Below, piece after piece: positions 32,601 to 40,685 of a stretch of 64,000 bases of DNA. How positions within the stretch are numbered: the first letter of the stretch is position 1; every line of letters begins with the position of its first letter. Under the pieces are notes generated by a model. The model was not told the DNA's origin. It worked only from the letters and a program-made list of their open reading frames with translations, and searched no databases. Made by a program: the position numbers and the translations under genes. Origin of the DNA: JAKACA01 sp052143575 (GTDB lineage Bacteria > Actinomycetota > Acidimicrobiia > Acidimicrobiales > Bog-793); contig JBKQSP010000059.1 of NCBI GenBank assembly GCA_052143575.1, positions 62,001 to 126,000 on the forward strand. Direction: 5' to 3'.

Positions 32601-33119
32601 TCAGACGGCGACTGCTTGGTCGAGGACGGGAGCGACGTAGGGCGCCCACTCGATCTGAACCTCGCCGCTGGCCGCCAGCAGCCAGAGACGCGAGCGGGGA
32701 GCCCGAGGCTGTCGCGAGAGGGAGAAGCCCGCCTCGTCCAACAAGCGATCCTCCTTGCGCGTGTTGCAGCGCCGGCAACACGCCACGACGTTCTCCCACG
32801 AATGAGTGCCGCCGCGGCTGCGAGGTACGACGTGGTCGATGTTCTCTGCTTGGGCACCGCAGTACTGGCAACGGTGTCCGTCTCGCACGAAGACAGAGCG
32901 ACGTGTGACGGCGACCCGCGTCTGGTGCGGCACGCGCACGTAGTGGATGAGCTTCACGACCGACGGTTCGGCGAACGACCGGCGAACCGTGCGCATCTCG
33001 CCACCGCTCCCTTCGAGCAGGACGGCCTTCTCGGACAGCACGAGCACGAGTGCCCGACGGGCGGTGACGACTGACAGCGGCTCGAACGACGCATTCAAGA
33101 CGAGCGCGCGGCCGCTCAT
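32601..33119 (-). CDS. HNH endonuclease family protein
   Basis: Small nuclease-fold protein of a type widely conserved in actinobacteria and cyanobacteria. It starts ALVLNASFEPLSVVTARRALVL, the usual N-terminal domain, then the HNH motif: CQYCGAQAENIDHVVPRSRGGTHSWENVVACCRRCNTRK in pieces, with Zn cysteines CQYC and CRRC, the catalytic His in IDHV and Asn in WENVV. The ATG at 33119 matches the family start (172 residues); a start at 33161 would add 14. Its function is unknown; it is a single-copy housekeeping-type gene in many genomes, not part of an obvious restriction system here. Confidence 0.88.
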   Translation of the reverse strand: MSGRALVLNASFEPLSVVTARRALVLVLSEKAVLLEGSGGEMRTVRRSFAEPSVVKLIHYVRVPHQTRVAVTRRSVFVRDGHRCQYCGAQAENIDHVVPRSRGGTHSWENVVACCRRCNTRKEDRLLDEAGFSLSRQPRAPRSRLWLLAASGEVQIEWAPYVAPVLDQAVAV

Positions 33120-33177
33120 CTCAGGCTGGGCGCCCTCTGAGCCGTAGACGTCGTTCCCCACGTCGCATCCGGCGACG

Positions 33178-33501
33178 TTAGCTCACCGTTGTAGGCGGTC
33201 GGCGCACCGCTCGACGCCGATGCTGAGCTCGGGCGAGCGATTGCCTCGTCTCGAGGCACCACTCGAGCCAGCTCACCACGTCCTCCGCCGGCGGCCGGGC
33301 GAGGTGATCGCCGTAGGCGGTCTCCATGCGGAATTGGAGCCAGGCCGTGGCGGGGCGTGGGACGGGCGGCCACGAGCGCCACCACCGGCGAACCGAGAGC
33401 GAACGCGCCGATACGAGGCCGATCCACCACAGATCCGGTCGCCTGAGGAGCGCAGCGGCGGCCCTGAGCCACCACCACCGGGAAGCCGGCGTGGCCTTCA
33501 C
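33178..33501 (-). CDS. Small conserved-looking tryptophan/arginine-rich protein, function unknown
   Basis: A 107-residue protein whose GTG start at 33501 overlaps the ROK kinase stop by four bases (GTGA), supporting translation. It is rich in Trp and Arg (RWWWLRAAAALLRRPDLWWIGL; RRWWRSWPP) and has a YGDHLARPPAEDVVSWLEWCLE segment. I recall similar small proteins (LWWxxL...WWRRPP...YLRFRxETxYG) next to sugar kinases in other actinobacteria, but no function is known to me. The 16-58 base gap to the HNH gene suggests the same operon. Confidence 0.65.
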   Translation of the reverse strand: MKATPASRWWWLRAAAALLRRPDLWWIGLVSARSLSVRRWWRSWPPVPRPATAWLQFRMETAYGDHLARPPAEDVVSWLEWCLETRQSLARAQHRRRAVRRPPTTVS

Positions 33502-34424
33502 GCCGTGGGCACAGCCGGAACGCGGGAACCCCAACCGAGGGCGGCCGCTCCGACGAGGGGAGCTCCGTCGTCCAGTCCGGCCGGCTCGATGCGACATCCC
33601 TGCGAGAAGCTGAGGCGAGCGACTTGATCGAGCTCGTGTTGAGCCGCGAGGAAGAAACGCGTGCCGAACCCGAGGGCGACGCTGCCGGCGACGACGGCGA
33701 GACGCAGGTCAAGAAGGTTGGCCACGGAACCGACGGCTTGTCCCACGAGGCGTCCGGTCCGCTCGATCACCTCCCTGGATGCCATCTCTGCCGGCGCCCC
33801 GGTCGCTTGGGCGATGGCCGGGCCGGAAGCCTCCGCCTCGAGGCAACCCTTCGCACCACAGGCACAGCGGCGCCCGCCGGGTTCGACGATGAGATGGCCG
33901 ATGTGGCCGGCGTTACCCGTCGTGCCGCCGAGGAGCCGCCCGTCGAGCACGATGCCACCTCCGACGCCGGTGGACACGACCATGGCGAGATAGTTCCGCT
34001 CGCCCTTTGCGGCTCCGATCCAACCCTCTCCGAGCGCGAGCGCCTTGGCATCGTTGTCGATGTGGAGGTCGACACCGCCAGGGGCGAGCACAGTGGCGAG
34101 GAGATCCCGGAGCCGGTCTCGCAGGGGGAAGCCGCGCCACGCCGGGATGTTGAGCGGTGACACCGTCTCGCCCCCGAGGGTCATGGGGCCTCCGCAGCCG
34201 ACGCCGCACGCGACGATCTCGCCGCGAGCCGCTGCGGCTCCGACGGCGATCTCCACGAGATCGGCCAGCACGCGAAAGAGAGCGTCCGCATCCGTGGCGG
34301 CGGGAGTGCGGACGCGGTCATCCCACACGATCGCGCCATGTCGGTCGACAAGACCGACGGCCAACTTGGTGCCGCCGATATCGAGGGCGAGGCAGAACTC
34401 GCCGTCACGCGCTGGTTCGGCCAG
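33498..34424 (-). CDS. ROK family sugar kinase (glucokinase-like), apparent CTG start
   Basis: Phosphorylates a sugar such as glucose with ATP. The phosphate-1 loop LALDIGGTKLAVGLVD, the sugar-binding GCGGPMTLGGE and NDAKALALGEGWIGAA, the ROK zinc motif CACGAKGCLEAEASG and the adenosine region VVAGSVALGFG are all visible. The first standard start in frame (TTG at 34364) would delete DIGGTK, which the family needs. An in-frame TGA (the stop of the upstream gene) limits the search, and only a CTG at 34424 remains; it gives 308 residues, ten bases after that stop, without a clear ribosome site. Confidence 0.85.
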   Translation of the reverse strand: MAEPARDGEFCLALDIGGTKLAVGLVDRHGAIVWDDRVRTPAATDADALFRVLADLVEIAVGAAAARGEIVACGVGCGGPMTLGGETVSPLNIPAWRGFPLRDRLRDLLATVLAPGGVDLHIDNDAKALALGEGWIGAAKGERNYLAMVVSTGVGGGIVLDGRLLGGTTGNAGHIGHLIVEPGGRRCACGAKGCLEAEASGPAIAQATGAPAEMASREVIERTGRLVGQAVGSVANLLDLRLAVVAGSVALGFGTRFFLAAQHELDQVARLSFSQGCRIEPAGLDDGAPLVGAAALGWGSRVPAVPTA

Positions 34425-34433
34425 GGATCGGGC

Positions 34434-34805
34434 TCAGTCGTGGTGGCCGAAGCGCGACCGCATCCGGCGGCGCATCTCGGACCAGTCGTTCCCCGGCCCG
34501 TGGCTGCGGGCACGCCGTGAGGATCCCGGGGGAGCTGTCGCCGCCTGCCGCAGATGCTGGGCAAAGAGCAAGACCGACACGAGCATCACGAAGAAGCCGA
34601 GGGCTCCGAGTTCGACGCTGAATCGGAACGTGGCGAGAAGCAGGATGAACCCGGCTACGGCTCCGACAATGCTCCAGCGAGCGCTCTTGGCGGCGTCCAA
34701 TCGGTGCGAGCCGTGGTCGACACGCGCGACGAACTCACGATCGTGCTCGCGCAGCGTCTGCTCCATCTCCTGGAGGATCCGCTGTTCATCTTCGGAAAGT
34801 GGCAC
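34434..34805 (-). CDS. DUF3040 family membrane protein
   Basis: A 123-residue actinobacterial protein starting MPLSEDEQRILQEMEQTLRE, the DUF3040 hallmark, followed by DREFVAR and two hydrophobic segments (about 45-63 and 66-85), then a basic His/Arg-rich tail. Its function is unknown; DUF3040 proteins often accompany cell-wall or SOS-region genes in actinobacteria. Start ATG at 34805. It lies between dinB (151-base gap) and the ROK kinase. Confidence 0.88.
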   Translation of the reverse strand: MPLSEDEQRILQEMEQTLREHDREFVARVDHGSHRLDAAKSARWSIVGAVAGFILLLATFRFSVELGALGFFVMLVSVLLFAQHLRQAATAPPGSSRRARSHGPGNDWSEMRRRMRSRFGHHD

Positions 34806-34956
34806 TGTTCACCCCCTTCCCGACTGCTCGGGACACCCTCTCACTCCGTTACTTCCAGCCATCCCTGGTAGTTCCTGACGTTAGCCCGCCGCCGGCAGGT
34901 GTACCGACCGCAACGGGAAGATCTTTGCATAGCCAGGGGGCGCGGACAATGGCGGC

Positions 34957-36408
34957 TCAAGGAGTTTCGCCGTCTTCGTCAACCGGCGTGTCCGACGGAC
35001 CCCATTGGGCGTCGCCGAGGCGCTTCACCCGAAGGCCCTTCGGCCCGGCGATGGCGGCCGGGCCGACCGCACCGGCGCCATAACGCCTTCGGATGGCTCC
35101 GACCGCCGTGTCGACCTCGCCGCGGGCAACGGCCTGCGCAGCGCCGGCGCCTCCTCGTCGGCGCCAGCTGCCCGCTCCCGGGAGGGGCGCCTCGCCATCG
35201 TCTGTCGGCGGCCGTGGCCCCGGGCCGGCGGCCGGAGCCGGTCGGCCGTCGGTGTCGTCGGGCGTCTGCAGGCTCAGCAACTCGAGCTGGCGCCCGCCGG
35301 CGGAGTCCCTCGGCTCCAAGGAGGACACGCTGACGCCGATGAGACGCACGCCAGGCGACACGTCGACGCCGTCCAGCAGGACGCCGCTCACCTGGGCGAT
35401 CTCAGACGCCGACAGGAACGGGCCGGGCAGGGAATGCGACCGCGTGATCGTGGAGAAGTCCCCGAAGCGGATCTTGAGTGTCACGGTTCTACCCACCATG
35501 TCGGCAGCGCGCAGGCGGGAACCGACGGAGTCCGACAAGCGAACGAGCTCGCGGCGCAACGGCGCCGCGTCGAAGTAGTCGGTGGCGAAGGTCTCTTCGT
35601 GGCCGATGGACTTCACGGCACGATCGGCCTCAACGGGGCGTAAATCGCGGGCGGACGCCAGGGCGTGCAGTTGCGCGCCGGCAGCTTGCCCGAGGAGCCG
35701 GCAGAGCGCCGCCTCGTCCAGGCGCGCCAGTTCACCGATCGTGTGGATCCCGAAGCGGCTCAAGCGTTCGGCCGTCCTCGGGCCGACACCCCAGAGATCG
35801 GACACCGGGCGCGGGTGCAAGAAGGCGATCTCCTCGCTCGGGGCCACCGCCACGACGCCCGGGCCTTGCTCTGGTCCGTCGGGCGTCGCCCGGGGCTTGG
35901 CGGCGCGCGAGGCGAGCTTGGCGATCAGCTTCGAACGGCCGACACCTACCGAGCACTCGAGGTGCAGCTCTTCCCGGACGCGGCGGCGGATGGCGTGACC
36001 GATCTCGAGGCTCGTGCCGAAGAGGCGGTGGCAGCCGGAGACGTCGAGAAACGCCTCGTCGAGTGAGATCGGCTCCACCAACGGGGTGAACTCGTGGAAC
36101 ACGGAGTGAAGGCGGCCGCTCACCTCCCCGTAGCGTTCATGCCGGCCGGCCAGCACGACGGCCGCTGGGCATCGCCGTCTCGCCTCTGTCATCGGCATGG
36201 CTGAGTGGACTCCGGTGGCCCTCGCCTCATACGAGCAGGCGGCGACCACTCCACGCAGACCGATGCCGCCCACGATGACGGGCTTGCCGGCAAGAGAGGG
36301 ATCGTCGAGCATCTCGACGGCCGCAAAGAAGCAGTCCATATCGACGTGCAGCACGTCGAGTGCCTCGCTCCCCGAATCGCTCGACCGCTCGCGCCCGCCG
36401 GGGCTCAT
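34957..36408 (-). CDS. dinB: Y-family DNA polymerase IV (DinB)
   Basis: Error-prone translesion polymerase, 483 residues. The palm catalytic motifs are HVDMDCFFAAVE and SLDEAFLDVSG; the finger region has YEARATGVHSAMPMTEA, and VGVGRSKLIAKLAS and the HhH DLWGVGPRTAERLSRFGIHTIGELA follow. The C-terminus extends beyond the little finger in a Pro/Gly-rich tail of about 110 residues that includes QLELLSL, a possible sliding-clamp motif. The ATG at 36408 overlaps the PIG-L stop by four bases. Being last in a run starting at the LysM division gene with LexA boxes, it is probably SOS-induced. Confidence 0.93.
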   Translation of the reverse strand: MSPGGRERSSDSGSEALDVLHVDMDCFFAAVEMLDDPSLAGKPVIVGGIGLRGVVAACSYEARATGVHSAMPMTEARRRCPAAVVLAGRHERYGEVSGRLHSVFHEFTPLVEPISLDEAFLDVSGCHRLFGTSLEIGHAIRRRVREELHLECSVGVGRSKLIAKLASRAAKPRATPDGPEQGPGVVAVAPSEEIAFLHPRPVSDLWGVGPRTAERLSRFGIHTIGELARLDEAALCRLLGQAAGAQLHALASARDLRPVEADRAVKSIGHEETFATDYFDAAPLRRELVRLSDSVGSRLRAADMVGRTVTLKIRFGDFSTITRSHSLPGPFLSASEIAQVSGVLLDGVDVSPGVRLIGVSVSSLEPRDSAGGRQLELLSLQTPDDTDGRPAPAAGPGPRPPTDDGEAPLPGAGSWRRRGGAGAAQAVARGEVDTAVGAIRRRYGAGAVGPAAIAGPKGLRVKRLGDAQWGPSDTPVDEDGETP

Positions 36409-37112
36409 GCCAGACGTACCCTCCGGAAGGCCTCGGCATATGCCACGCCAGCCTGCCGCCCGGCGTGCTCGGCACCGTCCCGTAGTGCCGAGGCGAACCA
36501 GTCGTTGGCGTCCACCAGCTGGCTGGCGTGACAGGCGACGGCACGCAGCTTGTCGTCGATCGTCGCCTCGATGTCGACCCAGACGTTGGCCTCGAGAGAT
36601 CCGGACAGCAGAGCCATCGGAATCGAGTGTGCCGGGCCTGCTTCCGGGAAGTAGAGGGCGGAGCCCGCTGCGGGTGCAGCGGCATCGAGCGTGGCCCATC
36701 CGACGATCCGGTGATCGCGATGGTTGTAGTGATGGGCGCCGAAGAACACGGCCGTCGGGTCCGGGCACACGACCGCCTCCGGTCGATGCGTGCGCATGAG
36801 CTGCACGAGTTGCGAGCGCAGCGCGAGGTCGTTCTCGAACTCACCGTCCGGCCGTCCCAGCAGGTGGAGGCCGGCCACCTTCAAGATGGCCGCCGCCCGA
36901 TGGGCCTCCCCCGTACGCCCGGCGATGATGCCCTCCCGGTCGGCGTTCGGATCGCTCGAGCCCTTGTCACCGGCGGCACAGATCACGACATGAATCTCGC
37001 TGCCTGCCCGCGCCCACTTCGCCAGCGAGCCGCCACAAGAGATGTCGGGGTCATCAGGGTGTGCGTAAACAGCAAGAACGCGCTCGGGCACTTCCTCCAG
37101 CAACTCAACCAT
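36405..37112 (-). CDS. PIG-L (LmbE-like) N-deacetylase family protein
   Basis: Zinc-dependent deacetylase fold of 235 residues, with the metal motif YAHPDDPDISCGG (H-P-D-D), a SDPNADREGIIAGRTGEAHRAA segment and a second histidine motif HHYNHRDHRIVGWA. The family includes MshB (mycothiol synthesis), Mca and GlcNAc-PI deacetylases; the substrate here is not determined. The ATG at 37112 overlaps the nrdR stop by eight bases, and its own stop overlaps dinB. A stretch CGGSLAKWARAGSEIHVVICAAGDKG fits the actinobacterial branch of the family. Confidence 0.9.
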   Translation of the reverse strand: MVELLEEVPERVLAVYAHPDDPDISCGGSLAKWARAGSEIHVVICAAGDKGSSDPNADREGIIAGRTGEAHRAAAILKVAGLHLLGRPDGEFENDLALRSQLVQLMRTHRPEAVVCPDPTAVFFGAHHYNHRDHRIVGWATLDAAAPAAGSALYFPEAGPAHSIPMALLSGSLEANVWVDIEATIDDKLRAVACHASQLVDANDWFASALRDGAEHAGRQAGVAYAEAFRRVRLA

Positions 37113-37590
37113 GAGCCGGTGGTCCCTCGCCGCGGCCGTCGCGGTCCTCGCGGAGGAGGCCGAGCTCCCTCGTGAAGTCTCCGACGTCCTCGAAGCCCTT
37201 GTATACGCTGGCAAAGCGGACCGAGGCGACATCGTCGAGCAAGCGAAGGCGCTCCAGCACCGCCAGCCCGACGCCTTCGCTCGTGATCTCGGGACCGCTC
37301 GATCGCACGAAGTCCTCGACGTCCGAAGCCAACGTCTCGATGGCTTCGATGTCGACGGGGCGGTTCTTGCACGCCGCCCGCACGCCGGCGACCACCTTCT
37401 GTCGCTCGAAGGGCTCCCGCTGGCCAGAGCGCTTGAGAACGAAGACGACCGCCCCGCCCGCCCGCTCATAGGTCGTGAAGCGGCGAGAGCACGACACACA
37501 CTCTCGGCGGCGCCGAATCGCCAACCCTTGCTCGACCTCTCGCGAGTCGACGACACGATCGTCGGCCGCGCCGCACCACGGGCAACGCAC
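37105..37590 (-). CDS. nrdR: Ribonucleotide reductase repressor NrdR
   Basis: ATP/dATP-sensing repressor of ribonucleotide reductase genes. The zinc ribbon has C3, C6, C31 and C34 (MRCPWC and CVSC), followed by the ATP-cone (FVLKRSGQREPFERQKVVAGVRAA) and the conserved RFASVYKGFEDVGDF. At 161 residues it has the family length. It lies 36 bases after the LysM division gene, the order lexA / LysM protein / nrdR known from mycobacteria, and is coupled to a PIG-L gene downstream. Confidence 0.96.
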   Translation of the reverse strand: MRCPWCGAADDRVVDSREVEQGLAIRRRRECVSCSRRFTTYERAGGAVVFVLKRSGQREPFERQKVVAGVRAACKNRPVDIEAIETLASDVEDFVRSSGPEITSEGVGLAVLERLRLLDDVASVRFASVYKGFEDVGDFTRELGLLREDRDGRGEGPPAHG

Positions 37591-37626
37591 ACCCTGACGG
37601 TAGCGTCGACCGTGCGTGGTGCGCCG

Positions 37627-38559
37627 CTACGGCAGGACCAGGCGCCGCCCGGGCACGAGCGAACCGCCGGGCACCTGGACTTCCAGCTGGGCCACGAGGG
37701 CACGCGGGTCGCCTCCTGGCTCGAGGCGGGACGCGATGGACCACAGGGTGTCGCCCGGCCGCACGACGTACAGGTAGCCGCCGGGCGCCTTGACCGAGCC
37801 CGGCAGCACGTCGAGTCGCAGCGCATGGCTGGCCGACATCGCCCCGGCGCCCGCCCAGACCCCGGCGAGAGCCGCGAGGGTGACGACGCCGGGGAGCAGG
37901 CGTCGCAACCCTCGCGGCTTGATGGCGGTGGCGTGCCGTAGCGGCCTCGCCACGCCGGCTTCGCCGGTCCGGCCCGCCACATCGGGTGCCTCGGCTCCCA
38001 TACGCCGAGGGCGCTGAGGCTCGGCCAGTTCCCGGTCCTCGAGCGGCACGGCGAACAGAGCCGAGGACCCGTCCGTCACATAGCGACCGGCGACGACTCT
38101 CGAACGCCGCGAAGCGGGCGTCGCCGTCACCACGGCATGCCGAGCCTTACTCCCGGCGGGGCGGCTCCCGGCTCGAAGGCCCTGCAGCCCTCCACGCTCG
38201 GATGCCCGCTCCATTGCCGGGTACCCGGAATCAGCCAGGTACCGGACGGTGCGCAGCTCGCGCTCGAGCCAGGCCTCGCCGTAGCTGCGGGCCCGCGCGG
38301 CGTCCTTGCCGTTCGTGCGAGCAGCGGCGCCTCGAGGACCGACTCCCGTCAGCTCTTCGAGCGTGGCGTGGCGGCCGGGGCGGGGAAACGAAAGGATCTC
38401 TTCGGCAAGGACGTTCCACGAGGCCTTGCGCTCTGACGCACGGGCATCGGGGCGGCGGGGCGCCGGTCGTGCGGCACGTCGCGCCGCGACAGCGGCATCG
38501 ACTGCACCGTCGTCGGCTTCGGACCCTGCCTCGGACCAAGCGGGTGCTTCGACGCTCAT
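37627..38559 (-). CDS. LysM-domain membrane protein, probable SOS cell-division suppressor (DivS/ChiZ-like)
   Basis: A 310-residue protein with a long charged cytoplasmic part (about 1-215), one membrane helix (LPGVVTLAALAGVWAGAGAM) and an extracytoplasmic LysM domain (YLYVVRPGDTLWSIASRLEPGGDPRALVAQLE, key residues RPGDTLWSIA) ending at the C-terminus. Known relatives Rv2719c (ChiZ) and DivS sit divergent from lexA and block division during DNA damage. Here three LexA boxes separate it from lexA, and GGAGGGC precedes the ATG at 38559. The cytoplasmic part is longer than in those relatives. Identification rests on synteny plus architecture. Confidence 0.82.
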   Translation of the reverse strand: MSVEAPAWSEAGSEADDGAVDAAVAARRAARPAPRRPDARASERKASWNVLAEEILSFPRPGRHATLEELTGVGPRGAAARTNGKDAARARSYGEAWLERELRTVRYLADSGYPAMERASERGGLQGLRAGSRPAGSKARHAVVTATPASRRSRVVAGRYVTDGSSALFAVPLEDRELAEPQRPRRMGAEAPDVAGRTGEAGVARPLRHATAIKPRGLRRLLPGVVTLAALAGVWAGAGAMSASHALRLDVLPGSVKAPGGYLYVVRPGDTLWSIASRLEPGGDPRALVAQLEVQVPGGSLVPGRRLVLP

Positions 38560-38642
38560 TGCAGCCCTCCTTTGCTCGACGCGGGACTCGACGGGACCTG
38601 TGGCGATGGTGCGTACGCTTGTTCGCCACGCCTATCGAACCA

Positions 38643-38700
38643 CGAACGACTGTTCGTTGTCAACTGAAATCCGAACGCACGTTCCACGAACGAATGTTTG
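38643..38700. promoter_or_regulatory. Three LexA (SOS) boxes between lexA and the LysM gene
   Basis: Three copies of CGAAC-N4-GTTYN lie in the divergent gap: 38643-38656 (CGAACGACTGTTCG), 38672-38685 (CGAACGCACGTTCC) and 38687-38700 (CGAACGAATGTTTG). Actinobacterial LexA boxes have the core GAAC-N4-GTTC. Centres are 29 and 15 bases apart. The third, weaker box is nearest lexA, 59 bases before its ATG, and the first is 83 bases from the LysM start. Confidence 0.9.
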
Positions 38701-38759
38701 CAATTGACCTCCGGCGTCGCTACCGTGGGTGCAACGACGGCCGACAGCAGGAGGTCCGG

Positions 38760-39392
38760 ATGTCCGAGGTGAGCTTGACCGGCAAGCGCCGAAAGATTCT
38801 CGAATTCATTGCGGAATCCATCCGGGAGCGCGGTTACCCACCGTCCGTCCGTGAGATCGGCGATGCCGTCGGGCTGACGTCGCCCTCGACGGTTCACGCC
38901 CACCTCAAGGTGCTTCAGCGAGACGGCTACTTGCGCAAGGATGCCGAACGCCCGCGGACGATCGTCGTGAGCTTCGAGCCTCAGTCCGGCGCCGCCCTCG
39001 CCGTCCGTCCGGCAGCGCACGTGCCGCTCGTCGGCAGCGTCGCCGCCGGCACCGGCGTTCTCGCCGAGGAGTCCGTCGAGGATGTACTGCCCCTGCCGGA
39101 GGACTTCACTGGCCCTGGTGACCTCTTCATGCTGAAGGTCCGAGGTGAATCCATGATCGACGCCGGCATCCTCGACGGCGACTACGTCGTCGTACGGCGC
39201 CAGACGCATGCCGAGCCGGGAGAGATCGTCGTGGCCGGAATCAACGGCCAGGAAGCCACCGTGAAGACCTTCAAGCGACGTCGCAACAAGATCGTGCTCG
39301 TCCCGGCGAACCCGTCCTTGAGCGAGATGGAGCTCCGCCCCGACGAGGTCGAGATCTACGGGAAGGTCGTCACGGTCCTGAGACGGCTCTGA
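38760..39392 (+). CDS. lexA: SOS repressor LexA
   Basis: Winged-helix repressor and RecA-stimulated self-cleaving serine protease, 210 residues. The DNA-binding domain is at about 5-65 (PPSVREIGDAVGLTSPSTVHAHL). The cleavage site is Ala96-Gly97 (SVAAGTG). The catalytic dyad is Ser131 (VRGESMIDAGI) and Lys169 (EATVKTFKR). The open frame extends far upstream as a shadow; the ATG at 38760 has AGGAGG nine bases before it. Three LexA boxes upstream indicate autoregulation, and a GC-rich hairpin follows the stop. Confidence 0.97.
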   Translation: MSEVSLTGKRRKILEFIAESIRERGYPPSVREIGDAVGLTSPSTVHAHLKVLQRDGYLRKDAERPRTIVVSFEPQSGAALAVRPAAHVPLVGSVAAGTGVLAEESVEDVLPLPEDFTGPGDLFMLKVRGESMIDAGILDGDYVVVRRQTHAEPGEIVVAGINGQEATVKTFKRRRNKIVLVPANPSLSEMELRPDEVEIYGKVVTVLRRL

Positions 39393-39449
39393 ACACAGGG
39401 CGCCGGCCCCGCCGCGGGAGCGGGCGCCGCGGCTGATCCTTCCCTGTGT
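39393..39449 (+). terminator. Stem-loop after lexA
   Basis: Directly after the lexA stop, ACACAGGG (39393-39400) pairs perfectly with CCCTGTGT (39442-39449), and a GC-rich inner part (GGCGCC on both sides) can pair too. This is a strong terminator-like hairpin between the converging lexA and dapE genes, without a clean U-tract. Confidence 0.6.
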
Positions 39450-39568
39450 TGCACAGCGGCGCCGAGCCATGATGACACCGTAGAGATGGGGTGTGTCATT
39501 GACAGATGTCCAGCTCAACGCCACCGCACTGGCTCGCTGTGCTCCCTCGACGTTCCGTCGACGGCCCG

Positions 39569-39608
39569 CCGGTCACTCTCATGACGAGCCGGTCCCTCTC
39601 ATGACGAG
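39569..39608 (-). repeat. 20-bp tandem duplication creating the dapE stop
   Basis: Two adjacent 20-bp copies, 39569-39588 and 39589-39608, differ at one base (plus-strand form CCGGTCACTCTCATGACGAG; C for A in the second). Since 20 is not a multiple of three, the second copy is read in another frame and supplies the present dapE stop codon. Confidence 0.85.
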
Positions 39609-40685
39609 ATCGCGTAACACCGCGTAGGCCCGATCGAGATCACCCAGGTCGACCTGCTCGGCGGCGGAATGCGCCAGCGTCGGCTCGCCCGGCCCGAAGT
39701 TGGCAGCCGGCACACCGCGGGCGGTGAAGAAGCTCACATCGGTCCAGCCGAGCTTGGCCCTTGGTTGCGCCGACGACGACTCCACGAGGCGAGCGAGCAG
39801 CGGATGCCCAAGGCTCGGCGCAGCCGCCAGCGACGAAGCCACCAGAGTCACCTCGTCGCCGCCCGAACGGTCCACGTGCGGCTCGAGGAGGGACAGCACG
39901 ACGGCGAAAGCGGAATCCACGGAGACATCGGGCGCGAATCGGTGATTGAGCACGACGCGGGCCGAATCGGGCACGACGTTGCTGGCGACGCCGCCCTCGA
40001 CGGCGACGGCCTGCAGTGCCTCCCGGTATTCGCAGCCGTCGATGACCGGCCGCCTGCCCTCGTAGGACGCCACGGCTGCGAGGACGGCGCCGAGGCGGTG
40101 GATGGCGTTCACGCCCATCCACGGTCGCGCCGTGTGCGCCCTCACGCCCCGGAGATCGACGTCGACACGCAGCACGCCTTGGCAACCCGCCTCCACGATC
40201 GACGCCGTCGGCTCGCCCAGGATGGCGGCATCGGCCCGCAACCACTCCGGTGCCGACGAGGCGATCTCCCCGAGTCCGGAATGCCGTTGATCGACCTCCT
40301 CGCACACGTAGGCGATGAAGCTGAGATCGACGGCCGGCCTGCGGGCGTTGCGCATCACCTCGAGCATGACGGCGAGCCCGCCTTTCATGTCCGCCGACCC
40401 GAGACCGTGGCAGACCTCGCCGGTCACGACGGCGCGCTCGTTGCCGTTAGGTGGAACGGTGTCGAGGTGCCCGGCGAGCACGAGGCGCATCGGGCGGCCG
40501 AGCGACGTGCGGGCAAGGACGTTGTTGCCGAGGCGCCGCACCTCGAGGTGATCGCAGTCGGACACGAGCGCCTCCACCCGGTCGGCGATGGCGCCTTCTT
40601 CATGGCTCACCGACGGGATGTCGACGAGCTCAGCCGTGAGCGCCAACAGGTCGGGTGTCGCCTCGGCAACGACCTCCGAGGTCAT
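39579..40685 (-). CDS. dapE: Succinyl-diaminopimelate desuccinylase
   Basis: M20-family metallopeptidase of 368 residues that releases LL-diaminopimelate from its N-succinyl form. Metal-binding motifs are LAGHLDTVPPNG, GSADMKGGLAVML (D-M-K-G-G) and CEEVDQRHSGLGE (catalytic Glu pair), with ILGEPTASIVEAGCQG before the dimerisation domain and a final FGPGEPTLAHSAAEQVDLGDL. The ATG at 40685 overlaps the dapD stop by four bases. The last codons come from a 20-bp duplication. Works with dapD and dapC in the succinylase route to meso-DAP and lysine. Confidence 0.94.
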   Translation of the reverse strand: MTSEVVAEATPDLLALTAELVDIPSVSHEEGAIADRVEALVSDCDHLEVRRLGNNVLARTSLGRPMRLVLAGHLDTVPPNGNERAVVTGEVCHGLGSADMKGGLAVMLEVMRNARRPAVDLSFIAYVCEEVDQRHSGLGEIASSAPEWLRADAAILGEPTASIVEAGCQGVLRVDVDLRGVRAHTARPWMGVNAIHRLGAVLAAVASYEGRRPVIDGCEYREALQAVAVEGGVASNVVPDSARVVLNHRFAPDVSVDSAFAVVLSLLEPHVDRSGGDEVTLVASSLAAAPSLGHPLLARLVESSSAQPRAKLGWTDVSFFTARGVPAANFGPGEPTLAHSAAEQVDLGDLDRAYAVLRDLVMRGTGSS

